Source of the DNA: JBARCX01 sp049794535
Lineage (GTDB): Bacteria > Pseudomonadota > Gammaproteobacteria > Xanthomonadales > Rhodanobacteraceae
Direction: 5' to 3'
Assembly: GCA_049794535.1 (NCBI GenBank)
Contig: JBARCX010000175.1
Span: 1-26,085 of the forward strand
Length of the DNA stretch: 26,085 bases
A program made the translations under genes and the position numbers. Within the stretch, counting starts at the first letter, position 1, and each line of letters begins with the position of its first letter. The notes beneath the pieces are model-generated. The model did not search any database. It had not been told where the DNA came from and saw nothing but the letters and a program-made list of their open reading frames with translations. Positions 7,422 through 15,891 of the stretch are shown in pieces.

Positions 7422-9584
7422 ATCGATCGGATCGACATCCAGCGACCAACGCACCTTGCGTGCAGTGGGCAATTGTCCAAGTTGCATGGCCCATGGACGC
7501 AACAGGGAATGCAACGTGCGACGTGTGCTTGCCTCGATCAGCAACTGCCCGCGTTGACGGCCCGCGCGTAACGGCATCGGTGCCGGCATCGGTCCGGCAA
7601 TCTGTAGCGCATCGCCTTCCGGAAGCATGGCGCGAGCCTCAGTAAGAAAGGCATCGACCATCGCGCGTTGATGCGCATCGCATCGCAGCAACACCTGATG
7701 ACTGTATGGTGGTAGTCCCGTCTGCTGGCGTTCGGCCAGCAGTTCTTTCGCCGCCGTGGCATAACCATGCGCGAGCAAACTGCGTAGCAGCGGATGTTCG
7801 GGATGCTGCGTTTGCAGCAGCACGCGTCCGGGCTTTGCGGCGCGCCCAGCTCTTCCGGCAACTTGCACTACCAATTGAGCGAGTCGTTCGCTGGCGCGGA
7901 AATCCACACTCAGCAGACCTTCGTCCACACCGACGATGGCGACGAGTGTGAGGTTGGGGAGGTCATGGCCTTTGGCCAGCATCTGTGTACCGACCAGGAT
8001 CGCTGGCGCATCCGCGCGCAGACCATCCAGTATTTGCTCGAATGCGTCGCGTCGTCGCGTGGTCTCGCGATCGATGCGTAACACCGGTACGGTGGGAAAC
8101 TGCGCGGTCAGTGCTTCCTCCAGCCGCTCGGTGCCTTGGCCCTGCGGCTTGATCTCGAGCGAGCCGCATGAAGGACAGGCCTGCGGTACGCGTGTGCGGT
8201 AATCGCAGTGATGGCAGATCAGTTGGCGTTGTCCGACATGCAAGGTCATCGGTTGATCGCAGCGCGGGCAATCGGCGTGCCAGCTACAGCTATAGCAGAG
8301 CAAGACCGGTGCGTAGCCACGACGATTGCGGAACACCAACACTTGTTCGCCACGCGCCACGGTTTCACTCACCGCATTGAGCAGTGTCGGTGACAAGCCA
8401 TGCTCCAATCGCTGCGCGCGCATGTCGACGATCTGCACCTGCGGCGGACGCACCGCACCGGGTCGCGCGCGCAGATGCAGCGTGCGATAGCGGCCGGCTT
8501 CCACGTTGGCCAGCGATTCCAGCGATGGCGTGCCGGAGCCCAACAACACCGGTACACCCAGCGCGCGGGCGCGCACCACGGCGAGGTCGCGCGCGTGGTA
8601 ACGGAAACCTTCCTGTTGCTTGTAGGCGCTGTCGTGTTCCTCATCCACGATGATCAGCCCGGCCTGCGGTAACGGGGTGAATACCGCCGAGCGCGTGCCA
8701 AGAATCACCTTGGCTTCGCCCGAGCGTGCCCGCAACCAGGCACGTGCGCGATCGCCTTCGGCGAGGTTGGAGTGCAGCACCTCAACGCTGACACCGAGTC
8801 GTTCGCGCAAGCGGCGCACTGTTTGCGGCGCGAGTCCGATCTCCGGCACCAGCAGCAAGCTCTGCTGACCGCGGGCCAGTGCCTGCTCGATCAGTGCCAG
8901 GTAAACCTCGGTCTTGCCGCTGCCGGTCACGCCGTCGAGTAGAAAGGGTTGGAAATGCCCGAGCTCTTGCGAGATGGCCGACACCGCGGCCTGCTGCTCC
9001 GCGTTCAACATCGGTGCCGGAGCATTCGGCGCGCTGCCGCCAGCTGCCTGGGTGACGCGCTCGATCAGGCTGGCGGCATGAAGGCGGCGTGCTGCCTCGC
9101 GCCAGTTCGGTAGAAGCTCGCCCAGTTCGATGGCGGAAAGCGGGGCAGCGGCGAGCGCTTGCAGCAAAGTCCGGCTACCGCCGCGGCGGCTGCCGGCATC
9201 GAGTGCGCTGCGACCGGCCTGGGTGAGTGCCCAGGCTTCTTCGCGGGTGTCGGGTAGTGGCCGGGGTTCGCGCAAGGCCAGCGGCAGAGCGTTCGCGTAG
9301 GCCTCGCCGGGAGCGCCTAGCCAATAGTCAGCGGCCCAGGCCAGCGTCTGCATCAGTTCGGGATCAAGCAGTGGTGTGTCGTCCAGCAGTTCTATGACAG
9401 GCTTCAGCTTTGCCCTGCCCACACTGGCCTCAACACCCGTCGCGACCACCACACCCACCGCTTTGTTACGACCAAACGGTACCAGCACACGGCTGCCGGC
9501 CACGGCCGTACCGACCGCAGGCGGTAGGTAGTCGAACAAAGTAGGTAAGGGCACCGGCAGGGCGACGCGGAGTACGGCTGGCAT
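7413..9584 (-). CDS. priA: Primosomal protein N' (PriA helicase)
   Basis: A 723-residue PriA, the 3'-to-5' superfamily 2 helicase that reloads the replisome at collapsed forks. The N-terminal 3'-DNA-binding domain (~1-105) and a winged-helix region (~110-180) precede the helicase core. Walker A is GVTGSGKT (218-225), followed by GTRS (296-299) and DEEH (314-317). Eight zinc-binding cysteines are visible at 430, 433, 439, 442, 457, 460, 470 and 473. Motif V is GTQMLAKGHD (532-541) and motif VI QVAGRAGR (574-581). The length is normal. The ATG has an ACGAGG ribosome site five bases upstream. The gene is convergent with the permease, and the two 3' ends overlap by 9 bp, so no terminator separates them. 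Confidence 0.98.
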   Translation of the reverse strand: MPAVLRVALPVPLPTLFDYLPPAVGTAVAGSRVLVPFGRNKAVGVVVATGVEASVGRAKLKPVIELLDDTPLLDPELMQTLAWAADYWLGAPGEAYANALPLALREPRPLPDTREEAWALTQAGRSALDAGSRRGGSRTLLQALAAAPLSAIELGELLPNWREAARRLHAASLIERVTQAAGGSAPNAPAPMLNAEQQAAVSAISQELGHFQPFLLDGVTGSGKTEVYLALIEQALARGQQSLLLVPEIGLAPQTVRRLRERLGVSVEVLHSNLAEGDRARAWLRARSGEAKVILGTRSAVFTPLPQAGLIIVDEEHDSAYKQQEGFRYHARDLAVVRARALGVPVLLGSGTPSLESLANVEAGRYRTLHLRARPGAVRPPQVQIVDMRAQRLEHGLSPTLLNAVSETVARGEQVLVFRNRRGYAPVLLCYSCSWHADCPRCDQPMTLHVGQRQLICHHCDYRTRVPQACPSCGSLEIKPQGQGTERLEEALTAQFPTVPVLRIDRETTRRRDAFEQILDGLRADAPAILVGTQMLAKGHDLPNLTLVAIVGVDEGLLSVDFRASERLAQLVVQVAGRAGRAAKPGRVLLQTQHPEHPLLRSLLAHGYATAAKELLAERQQTGLPPYSHQVLLRCDAHQRAMVDAFLTEARAMLPEGDALQIAGPMPAPMPLRAGRQRGQLLIEASTRRTLHSLLRPWAMQLGQLPTARKVRWSLDVDPIDLY

Positions 9585-9731
9585 GCAGACCTCGTGGCGG
9601 GGCAGTGTATCGCTTCGTCGCGATTGGCCGGTGTAACGAATGAAGGTTGCACTTGCGCAGGCTTGGGGGCTGTAGCTGTTCTGTCATCTAGATAAATGGG
9701 GTAAGTGGCTATCTGGAGACGGGTTTTTTTC

Positions 9732-9766
9732 TTATCCACAAGCGCTGTGGATAAGTCTGTGGATGG
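9732..9766. promoter_or_regulatory. Cluster of DnaA boxes
   Basis: TTATCCACA (9732-9740) exactly matches the DnaA-box consensus. An exact inverted copy TGTGGATAA lies at 9746-9754, and a near copy TGTGGATGG at 9758-9766. The pair forms a 9-bp inverted repeat with a 5-bp spacer. It sits ~165 bp upstream of the priA start. Plausible roles are DnaA control of priA, DnaA titration, or an auxiliary replication site. It is unlikely to be the main origin because dnaA, rpmH and parAB are absent. Confidence 0.6.
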
Positions 9767-9893
9767 CCCGGGGAGAGCATGCCCTCAGGCCTGTAGAAAT
9801 GGCTCTCATGACTCGTTGGATAAGTTTTAAGCACGAATAAATACGGATATTTTTCAATGTGTTGCATTTGGCCTTCCGTGGCCTCTGGATGTC

Positions 9894-9923
9894 TTTACAA
9901 GACTTGACAGTCGCGTATGTCAA
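9894..9923 (-). promoter_or_regulatory. Candidate sigma-70 promoter for priA
   Basis: Read on the minus strand, a perfect -35 TTGACA (9918-9923) is followed after 18 bases by TGTAAA (9894-9899), which matches four of six -10 positions. It would give a leader of ~300 nt that includes the DnaA boxes. The -35 is one arm of a perfect inverted repeat whose other arm is TTGACA on the plus strand at 9904-9909. Confidence 0.35.
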
Positions 9924-9970
9924 TACCTTGACGCTGTGTAAAACCTTAGTTTTTGCTGCGCTGGAGGCAC

Positions 9971-11188
9971 TCAGTGCGTTGCCCCAAGGGCGGCGGCGAT
10001 GAGCAGCGCGATGAGCAGCAGCCAGAAGTAGAACCAGCCGATAAACCAGAATTTCAGGACCGTCATGGGCCAGCCCTGCCTATAGATCCGCTTCTGCATG
10101 ACTAGCAGGTAGACGGGCACCCACAGCATCAAGGCCGTTTGCAGCCAGCCCAGTGGGTAGCCTACCCAAGCCGCGTGTGGCCGTAGCCAGGTGGATAGCA
10201 TGCCGAGTAGGGCAATCAGCAACAGGCTGAGGAACAGGAACGCGTGGCTGTGCAGCGCGGTGATCAGGTGCTCCATGTAGAGCCGGCGCTTAAAGAGGTA
10301 GAACAACTTCAACAAGATCGCGAACACCGGGATCATGACAAACATGGCCGGCGGTAGCTCGCTAAAGACCCCATCGATCATGCGCTGCTTGGTTTCTTCA
10401 CGTGTCGCTGCATCGCCGTGCTTGAACGCGTGCAAGTTGCCTAGGAAGTGCGAGAGCATGACAGTCAGGCGTTCGTTGGCTATGTCCGGCAACCACGAGA
10501 TGTGGACGGTTTGCATCTTTAGGTGGGTGCCGTCCAACATGTCATCCGTAGTAGATGTCGTGGACACGCTGGCTGCTGTCGCGACGCTGTCTGCCGGAGG
10601 GGCGGTCAGTGAGCTGGCCGGCATCGGTGCCGCACCGAGCGTGATCAGTCGCTGATTGGCTTGCTGGCTGAGCATGAGCTCTTTTTCGTTTATCTTCGCC
10701 ACCGCAGCTGGGGGTAGCACGCCCGTGTCCTTCGCTGTGTTCAGGCCGTCCAGTTGTTCTTTTAGCGCCGCACGCACCTGTTTTGGGGTGGTGGCAGTGG
10801 TGATGTCATCGCTGGTCGTGACGACCGGGCCGCGACTGATCTGCTCTTCGAACTTATGGGTCACTCGGTCTATGGCGAGGTGGCACACGAAGAATGTCAG
10901 CACGCAGATCACGAACATCAGCCGGAACGGCGCGATATAGCGCATGCGCCGACCGCTGAAATATTCCAGGGTGAGAAAGCCCGGGTTGAGCAGCAGCGGC
11001 GGCAACGTATGCACGATGCGGCCGTCGATATGCAGCAGCGTTTCGGCAGCTTCCTCCAGCATGCCGTGCACCGGCTTGAGCACACTGTGTACGGACTGCC
11101 CGCAGTGGTGACAGAACTCCCCCTGCAACAGCTCATTGCAATTGGCGCAATGCGTCCCCTCGAACGACAGTTCCTGCACATCCTTCAT
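9971..11188 (-). CDS. DUF3667 zinc-ribbon integral membrane protein
   Basis: A 405-residue membrane protein of unknown function. The N-terminus holds a CxxC-CxxC zinc ribbon (C14, C17, C26, C29) in the CANCNELLQGEFCHHCGQ form that defines DUF3667. Membrane segments are predicted by eye at ~86-106, 280-299, 313-335, 343-364 and 377-400. Between the first two lies a ~170-residue, Thr/Ala/Ser-rich, low-complexity segment (~107-279), probably periplasmic if the zinc ribbon is cytoplasmic. The ATG is preceded by GGGGAG. It is transcribed divergently from the MATE gene and tandemly ahead of priA, but 386 bp away, so it is probably not in the same operon. Confidence 0.85.
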   Translation of the reverse strand: MKDVQELSFEGTHCANCNELLQGEFCHHCGQSVHSVLKPVHGMLEEAAETLLHIDGRIVHTLPPLLLNPGFLTLEYFSGRRMRYIAPFRLMFVICVLTFFVCHLAIDRVTHKFEEQISRGPVVTTSDDITTATTPKQVRAALKEQLDGLNTAKDTGVLPPAAVAKINEKELMLSQQANQRLITLGAAPMPASSLTAPPADSVATAASVSTTSTTDDMLDGTHLKMQTVHISWLPDIANERLTVMLSHFLGNLHAFKHGDAATREETKQRMIDGVFSELPPAMFVMIPVFAILLKLFYLFKRRLYMEHLITALHSHAFLFLSLLLIALLGMLSTWLRPHAAWVGYPLGWLQTALMLWVPVYLLVMQKRIYRQGWPMTVLKFWFIGWFYFWLLLIALLIAAALGATH

Positions 11189-11343
11189 ATCCGCTCCCCA
11201 TGCGACTTAGCGCGCGATCTTGGCACAAGGTCACGGGCATGACAGCCTGGTACGAGTTATACGGAGACTTTAGGTAGTCTCTATAAGGCCGGCCCGAACC
11301 GGCGGCTCGGGTACAATAAATTGCCCAGAGATGGACCTAGCCC
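11189..11343. promoter_or_regulatory. Divergent promoter region (DUF3667 / MATE)
   Basis: This is the 155-bp region between divergent genes. It holds a perfect inverted repeat GAGACT-6-AGTCTC (11264-11269 and 11276-11281), a second short one CCCGA-9-TCGGG (11293-11297 and 11307-11311), and a good -10-like TACAAT at 11312-11317 facing the MATE gene. No convincing -35 lies at the right distance. The repeats could be an operator for a local regulator, but no regulator gene is present in the window. Confidence 0.35.
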
Positions 11344-12750
11344 ATGAAATCGTTCCGTCCCGATCGTGCCCGCGTGGCGCGCGAGATCGGCGCCACCATG
11401 CGTCTTGCCTTGCCATTGATCCTCGCCCAGTTGGCGGCGGTCGGCAGCAATGTGATCGATGCCGTGCTATCCGGCCACTACAGCGCACATGTACTCGGTG
11501 CGGTAGCGGTGGGTACCAGTGTGTGGTCGCTGGCCATTGTCAGCGGCATCGGCATGATGATGGCGGTACCGCCATCGGTATCACAGCTGGATGGTGCCGG
11601 TCGCCGCCATGAAGTGGGTGCGGTATTCCGTCAGGCGTTGTGGCTGGCGGTGGGGCTGGGTGTGGTGCTGTGGTTTGGCGTGCGCCATGCCGAACCGTTG
11701 ATCAAGCTGATCGGCGTGACGCCGAGTTTGTACAACGCCGTGGGTGATTTCCTGCGGGCGATCAGTTGGGGTGCGCCGGCACTTACCTGCTACTTCGCGT
11801 TTCGCGGGCTGTCCGAAGGGCTGTCGATGACTCGGCCCTCGATGTATTTCAGCTTGGGTGGATTGGCGCTGCTGGTGCCGCTGGGTTATGTCTTTATGTT
11901 CGGCAAACTTGGTCTGCCACCCATGGGGGCGCTTGGTTGTGGCATCGCTACGGCGACCGTGCTGTGGCTGGAGCTACTGGGCTTCGCCATCTATGTCATA
12001 TGCCATCGCAACTATCGTGGCTTAGGGCTGTTCGATCATTTCGAGTGGCCGCATCTGCGACGCATTGGTCAATTGATGCATATCGGCTTGCCGATGGCGG
12101 TGACCTTGTTGGCCGAAGCAGGGTTATTTGTTGCGGTGGCGTTGGTGATCGGCACCCTGGGCGAAGATGTCGTCGCTAGCCATCAGGTAGCACTCAACGT
12201 CGCCTCGCTGTTCTTCATGATCCCGCTGGGGTTGGCGATGGCGATCACCGTGCGTGTGGGTAACGCCGTGGGGCGCGGTGATGCGGATGGCGTGCGCTAT
12301 GCCGGTTTTTGCGGTATCGGGCTCACCCTGGTCACGCAGATGGTTTCGGCTGGCGTCATGCTGAGCGTGCCGCACTTCATTGCCTCGCTCTACACGCATG
12401 ACACCACGGTGATTACGCTGGCGGTGAAGCTCTTGGTGCTGGCCGGGCTGTTCCAGTTTTCCGACGGCATCCAGGTGGCTTCCAACGGTGCGTTGCGTGG
12501 CCTCAAGGACACGCGTGTGCCAATGGCCATCACGTTGTTTGCATACTGGGTGATCGGCATGCCGGTCGGCTGGTGGCTGGCGTTCCATCATGGGCTGGGC
12601 GCGCGTGGCATGTGGATGGGGTTGATCGCCGGGCTCACGGTGGCGGCGGTGCTGTTGTTCACGCGCTTCTGGCGTAGCTCACGTCATCCGCACTGGGTGG
12701 CGTCGACAAGTAGTTTGGAAAATCTGCCGTGCATCGGACCTACCCCATGA
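11344..12750 (+). CDS. MATE family multidrug/toxin exporter (NorM/MdtK-like)
   Basis: A 468-residue protein with about twelve hydrophobic helices in the two-fold pattern of MATE exporters, which expel cationic drugs or dyes using Na+ or H+. Family marks are the N-terminal LALPLILAQLAAVGSNVIDA segment, the following HYSAHVLGAVAVGTSVW, and the second-half counterpart beginning at LMHIGLPMAVTLLAEAG and leading to AMAITVRVGNAVGRGDADG. The length is typical. The start lies in a divergent promoter region and has only a weak ribosome site (GGA ~8 bases upstream). It is followed by sppA after 52 bp, so co-transcription is possible. The two functions are not known to be linked. Confidence 0.93.
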   Translation: MKSFRPDRARVAREIGATMRLALPLILAQLAAVGSNVIDAVLSGHYSAHVLGAVAVGTSVWSLAIVSGIGMMMAVPPSVSQLDGAGRRHEVGAVFRQALWLAVGLGVVLWFGVRHAEPLIKLIGVTPSLYNAVGDFLRAISWGAPALTCYFAFRGLSEGLSMTRPSMYFSLGGLALLVPLGYVFMFGKLGLPPMGALGCGIATATVLWLELLGFAIYVICHRNYRGLGLFDHFEWPHLRRIGQLMHIGLPMAVTLLAEAGLFVAVALVIGTLGEDVVASHQVALNVASLFFMIPLGLAMAITVRVGNAVGRGDADGVRYAGFCGIGLTLVTQMVSAGVMLSVPHFIASLYTHDTTVITLAVKLLVLAGLFQFSDGIQVASNGALRGLKDTRVPMAITLFAYWVIGMPVGWWLAFHHGLGARGMWMGLIAGLTVAAVLLFTRFWRSSRHPHWVASTSSLENLPCIGPTP

Positions 12751-12802
12751 CCGCAGCCGCGCAAGCGGTTACGCTGGCTGGCAATCTTCAAGGAGCATCC
12801 GC

Positions 12803-14686
12803 ATGACCCCGCCGCCTCTGCGTCAGCCACGGCAACCGAATGGATTTTGGGCTTTTCTGCGCGTGTTCGGGCGCGGCATCAACATGGTCCGGTTGACGAT
12901 CATCAACCTGATCTTTTTCGGCGTGTTGGCTCTGCTACTGCTGATGGTGGTGGGCGTCTTCGCTGGCAGCCGTATGGCGCGCGAAGTGCGCAGTGATAGC
13001 GTGCTGGTGTTGCGGCCGCAGGGGCAATTGGTCGAGCAGTACAGCATCAGCCCCATGCAGCGTGCGCTGTCCGGTTTGTCCGGCAATGATCTGATGCAAG
13101 TGCAGGTGCGCGACATGGTCGGTGCGATCGACGCAGCGGCCAAAGACACGCGCATCACCCGCATCCTGCTCGAGCCGGATCAGCTGCAGAGCGGTGGTTT
13201 TGCCGCGCTGCGCGAAGTGGGCGCGGCGTTGGATCGTTTCCGTGCCGCCGGTAAGCCGGTGGTCGTATGGGCCGCCAATCTCGATCAGTACCAGTACTAC
13301 CTTGCCGCGCATGCCGATCGTATCTTGCTCGACCCACAAGGCGGCTTGATGATCACCGGCCTGGCCAACTATCGACTGTTCTACAAGGACCTGCTCGACA
13401 AGCTTGGCGTGCAGGTGCATTTGTTCCGTGTCGGCCAGTTCAAGAGTGCGGCCGAGCCGTATATCCTCGATCACGCTTCCGCGGAAGCGAAAGACGCCGA
13501 CAGTTACTGGATGGGTGGTTTGTGGGATGAGTACATCGCTGAAGTAGCGAAGATGCGCAAGCTCGATCCAGCGGCATTGCGCGATGACATCGATGGTCTA
13601 CCCGGCAAGATCGACGGCACCAAGGGTGACCTTGCCCAGCTGGCGTTGGATGAGCACCTCATCGACGGCCTTGCCACCGGCGATGAGTTGGAAGCGATGC
13701 TGCGCAAGCAGGGAGTGCCGGCCGGCAAGAAGGGCTATGGTTTCCGCCAGGTGGATCTGGCGCGCTATGTCGCCGCCATGCCAAGCACCACCGATGGTTT
13801 GACACCCGGCGTAACGGTGGTGGTGGCCGAAGGCGATATCAGTGGTGGCAAGCAGCCACAGGGCACGATTGGTGGCGAATCCACTGCGGCGCTGGTTCGC
13901 GCTGCACGTGAAAGCAAACTCACCAAGGCGCTGGTATTGCGAGTGAACTCGCCCGGTGGCGAGGTGTATGCCGCCGAGCAGGTTCGCCGAGAGGTTGAGC
14001 TGACCCGAGAGGCCGGGATTCCCGTTGTTGTTTCGATGGGTAATGTCGCGGCCAGTGGTGGCTACTGGATCTCGATGAATGCCAATCGCATCTTTGCCGA
14101 GCCGAACACCATCACCGGCTCGATCGGCATCTTCGGCATGTATTACTCGGTGCCGGACACGCTGGCCAAGCTTGGTATCAGTAGCGACGGTGTGGGCACT
14201 GGACCATTGGCTGGTGCGTTCGACATCAGTCGGCCGCTGGATCCAAAGGTCGGCGCGGTAATCCAGTCGATCATCAACAAGGGTTATCACGACTTCGTTG
14301 GCAACGTGGCGAAGGCGCGTGGCAAGGATTACGACGACATCAATGCGATTGCCCAGGGGCGCGTGTGGACGGGCCAGCAGGCATTACAGCGCGGGCTGAT
14401 CGATCAGCTCGGTGGCATGGATGACGCGGTGGCCAATGCGGCTGATCTTGCCAAGCTGGGCAAGGATTATCCGGTGCGTTATCAAGAGGCAACGCAGGGC
14501 GTATTTGAGAGCTTCCTCGTTGGCCTCAATCAGAACGCGATGGTGACCGCCATGCAGGGCTACGGTATCCGTTTGCCCAGCTGGTTGGCCCAGTTGCCAG
14601 CGATGGTGCCGGAGCTGCAATTGCTGCGTCATGCGCAAGCGGGCAAGCCGAACATCTACGTTTACTGTCTCTGCTCACCGCATTGA
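12803..14686 (+). CDS. sppA: Signal peptide peptidase SppA, long (67K) form
   Basis: A 627-residue inner-membrane serine protease that degrades cleaved signal peptides. A single N-terminal membrane segment (~28-53) precedes two tandem S49 domains. The Ser-Lys dyad is visible as K214 in GQFKSAAEPY in the first domain and S418 in NVAASGGYW in the second, the same arrangement as in the E. coli enzyme. The conserved NSPGGEVYA and TITGSIGIFG segments are present. The ATG follows an ideal AAGGAG seven bases upstream. The gene lies 52 bp after the MATE gene, and a strong GC hairpin follows its stop. Confidence 0.96.
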   Translation: MTPPPLRQPRQPNGFWAFLRVFGRGINMVRLTIINLIFFGVLALLLLMVVGVFAGSRMAREVRSDSVLVLRPQGQLVEQYSISPMQRALSGLSGNDLMQVQVRDMVGAIDAAAKDTRITRILLEPDQLQSGGFAALREVGAALDRFRAAGKPVVVWAANLDQYQYYLAAHADRILLDPQGGLMITGLANYRLFYKDLLDKLGVQVHLFRVGQFKSAAEPYILDHASAEAKDADSYWMGGLWDEYIAEVAKMRKLDPAALRDDIDGLPGKIDGTKGDLAQLALDEHLIDGLATGDELEAMLRKQGVPAGKKGYGFRQVDLARYVAAMPSTTDGLTPGVTVVVAEGDISGGKQPQGTIGGESTAALVRAARESKLTKALVLRVNSPGGEVYAAEQVRREVELTREAGIPVVVSMGNVAASGGYWISMNANRIFAEPNTITGSIGIFGMYYSVPDTLAKLGISSDGVGTGPLAGAFDISRPLDPKVGAVIQSIINKGYHDFVGNVAKARGKDYDDINAIAQGRVWTGQQALQRGLIDQLGGMDDAVANAADLAKLGKDYPVRYQEATQGVFESFLVGLNQNAMVTAMQGYGIRLPSWLAQLPAMVPELQLLRHAQAGKPNIYVYCLCSPH

Positions 14687-14709
14687 TGCTTTTTCGGTGA
14701 GACAGGATC

Positions 14710-14738
14710 GGCGCGGTGAGCGATAACGCTACCGCGCC
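14710..14738. terminator. GC-rich hairpin between convergent sppA and ABC ATPase genes
   Basis: GGCGCGGT (14710-14717) pairs with ACCGCGCC (14731-14738). Inside it AGCG pairs with CGCT around an ATAA loop, with one bulged G. That makes 12 base pairs in the 71-bp convergent gap. No T-run follows on either strand, so it may act as a bidirectional, non-canonical terminator or as a 3'-end barrier. Confidence 0.6.
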
Positions 14739-14757
14739 AATCCATCATGCAGCCCGA

Positions 14758-15588
14758 TCAGTCGATGGCGGCGCTGTAGTAATCCCCGCGCTGCTGCACG
14801 CGTACCGGCATACCGAATGTGTGGGTCAGCGTGGCGTCGGTGAGCATCGCCGCCTTGTTGCCTTGTTGCAGCACCCGGCCATCGCGTAGCAACACCACTT
14901 GGTCGATTTCCGGCAGGATCTCTTCGATGTGATGCGTTACCAGCAGCAGCGTGGTGCCGCCGCGGGCTAGCGTGCGCAGGCTTTCCAAAAAGTGGCGGCG
15001 ACTGGCCAGATCCAGTCCGGCGCAGGGCTCGTCAAGCAGCAGAGCACGCGGACGATGCACCAGCGCGCGCGCGATCAGTACGCGACGCGCTTCGCCGGTG
15101 GAAAGGCTGGCCATCTCTCGTCCTGCCAACTGTGCGGCGCCACTGTGCGCGAGTGCTTCGAGGGCGCGTTCGCGCATCGTCTCGCTGACCCGATGATCCA
15201 ATCCCAGGCCGCGTGCAGCGAAGAAGCCCGAGACCACTGCATCAAATACTTCCAGTGGCGTGTCGCTGGTGTAGTCGAGCTGTAGTGCGGGCGATACGAT
15301 GCCAAGCAGGCTGCGCAGCTCGGCCACATTCCAGCGCTCGCGCCCAAACACCCGCACGCTGCTGCCACCACCTTGGCGTGCGAGTGGGTAGAGCTGGCGC
15401 GTAATCAACTTCACCAACGTCGATTTGCCCGAGCCATTGGGCCCAAGAATGGCCGTGTGCTGACCCGCGGCGATACGTAGGCTGAGGCGGTCGAGAATCA
15501 TCCGCTCGCCGCGTATCACGCTGGCTTCGTCGATCTCCAGGAGTGCGTCGTCGAGTGCGATGGTATGGGCAGGAGTGTGGGTGTTCAT
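14758..15588 (-). CDS. Stand-alone ABC transporter ATP-binding protein (YlmA/ModF-like)
   Basis: A 276-residue ABC ATPase. Walker A is GPNGSGKS (49-56), the signature is the variant LSTGE (162-166), Walker B is ALLLDEP (182-188), the D-loop is GLDLASR, and the switch histidine is H219 in VTHH. No permease or binding-protein gene is next to it, so the partner is unknown. It may act with a membrane protein encoded elsewhere or serve a non-transport role. The start is ATG at 15588 with only a weak ribosome site. The small lipoprotein gene ends 81 bp upstream on the same strand. Confidence 0.88.
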   Translation of the reverse strand: MNTHTPAHTIALDDALLEIDEASVIRGERMILDRLSLRIAAGQHTAILGPNGSGKSTLVKLITRQLYPLARQGGGSSVRVFGRERWNVAELRSLLGIVSPALQLDYTSDTPLEVFDAVVSGFFAARGLGLDHRVSETMRERALEALAHSGAAQLAGREMASLSTGEARRVLIARALVHRPRALLLDEPCAGLDLASRRHFLESLRTLARGGTTLLLVTHHIEEILPEIDQVVLLRDGRVLQQGNKAAMLTDATLTHTFGMPVRVQQRGDYYSAAID

Positions 15589-15669
15589 GCCATCACCATG
15601 CCTGCAAATGCCACGGTCAGCAAGACAATGGACGTCGATACGGCTAAATAGCGTATGTGGCCGAATGAG

Positions 15670-15891
15670 CTACTGAGTGGCGTCGTCGATCTGCTTTTGT
15701 TGGTCCGCAGCCTGTTTGTCGGCGGCTTTCTGCACATCCTTCGCGCGCTGTTCGTCTTTCTTGAGGCCATCCCATGGTGTGGTGACAGAAGCCGTTGTTG
15801 CCGTGTCGTTGGCGGCGGCCTGCGGCTCGGGCGGTTTGTTGGAGCAGGCGGCAAGGGCGAGTAAGCAAAGCAATGGTAGTAAGGTTTTCAT
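15670..15891 (-). CDS. Small predicted lipoprotein, 73 aa, unknown function
   Basis: The signal peptide MKTLLPLLCLLALAAC ends in a lipobox with C16 as the lipidation site. The mature part is ~58 residues: a short Pro/Ala/Thr linker, then a Lys/Gln/Asp-rich helical segment (DEQRAKDVQKAADKQAADQQ) that could form a coiled coil. I do not recognise a family. The residue after the lipidated Cys is Ser, which favours outer-membrane sorting. The ATG at 15891 is chosen because it starts the signal peptide exactly and has a GGGG stretch seven bases upstream. A longer in-frame version from 15948 would spoil the signal. It may be co-transcribed with the ABC ATPase. Confidence 0.78.
   Translation of the reverse strand: MKTLLPLLCLLALAACSNKPPEPQAAANDTATTASVTTPWDGLKKDEQRAKDVQKAADKQAADQQKQIDDATQ

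Larger units (their letters stand above)
9585..9970. other. 386-bp intergenic region upstream of priA
   Basis: I see no convincing gene here. The region contains a T7 run (9724-9730), three DnaA-box-like sites (9732-9766), an AT-richer stretch (~9810-9960) and a perfect inverted repeat TTGACA-8-TGTCAA (9904-9923). It must hold the priA promoter and the end of the DUF3667 transcript, although I find no clear U-tract terminator. A 63-codon open frame on the minus strand lacks any family signal. Confidence 0.6.

Noticed and set aside
9732..9754. Inverted repeat next to a T7 run as a terminator
   Set aside because: On the plus strand the T-run precedes the stem rather than follows it, and on the minus strand an A-run follows. 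The arms are exact DnaA boxes.
9732..9923. 63-codon open frame on the minus strand upstream of priA
   Set aside because: It runs through the DnaA boxes, is rich in Arg, Ser and Ile without family features, and the region is better explained as regulatory.
9585..9970. Main chromosomal origin oriC
   Set aside because: DnaA boxes and AT-rich DNA are present, but there are too few boxes and no dnaA, dnaN, rpmH or parAB genes nearby.
13598..14290. 230-codon open frame on the minus strand inside sppA
   Set aside because: It lies fully inside the well-supported sppA frame and has no recognisable domain or ribosome site.
15585..15854. 89-codon minus-strand frame overlapping the small lipoprotein gene
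   Set aside because: It lies mostly out of frame over the lipoprotein gene, is Arg/Pro-rich and lacks a ribosome site. Only its last ~25 residues look membrane-like, and these are listed as a finding.
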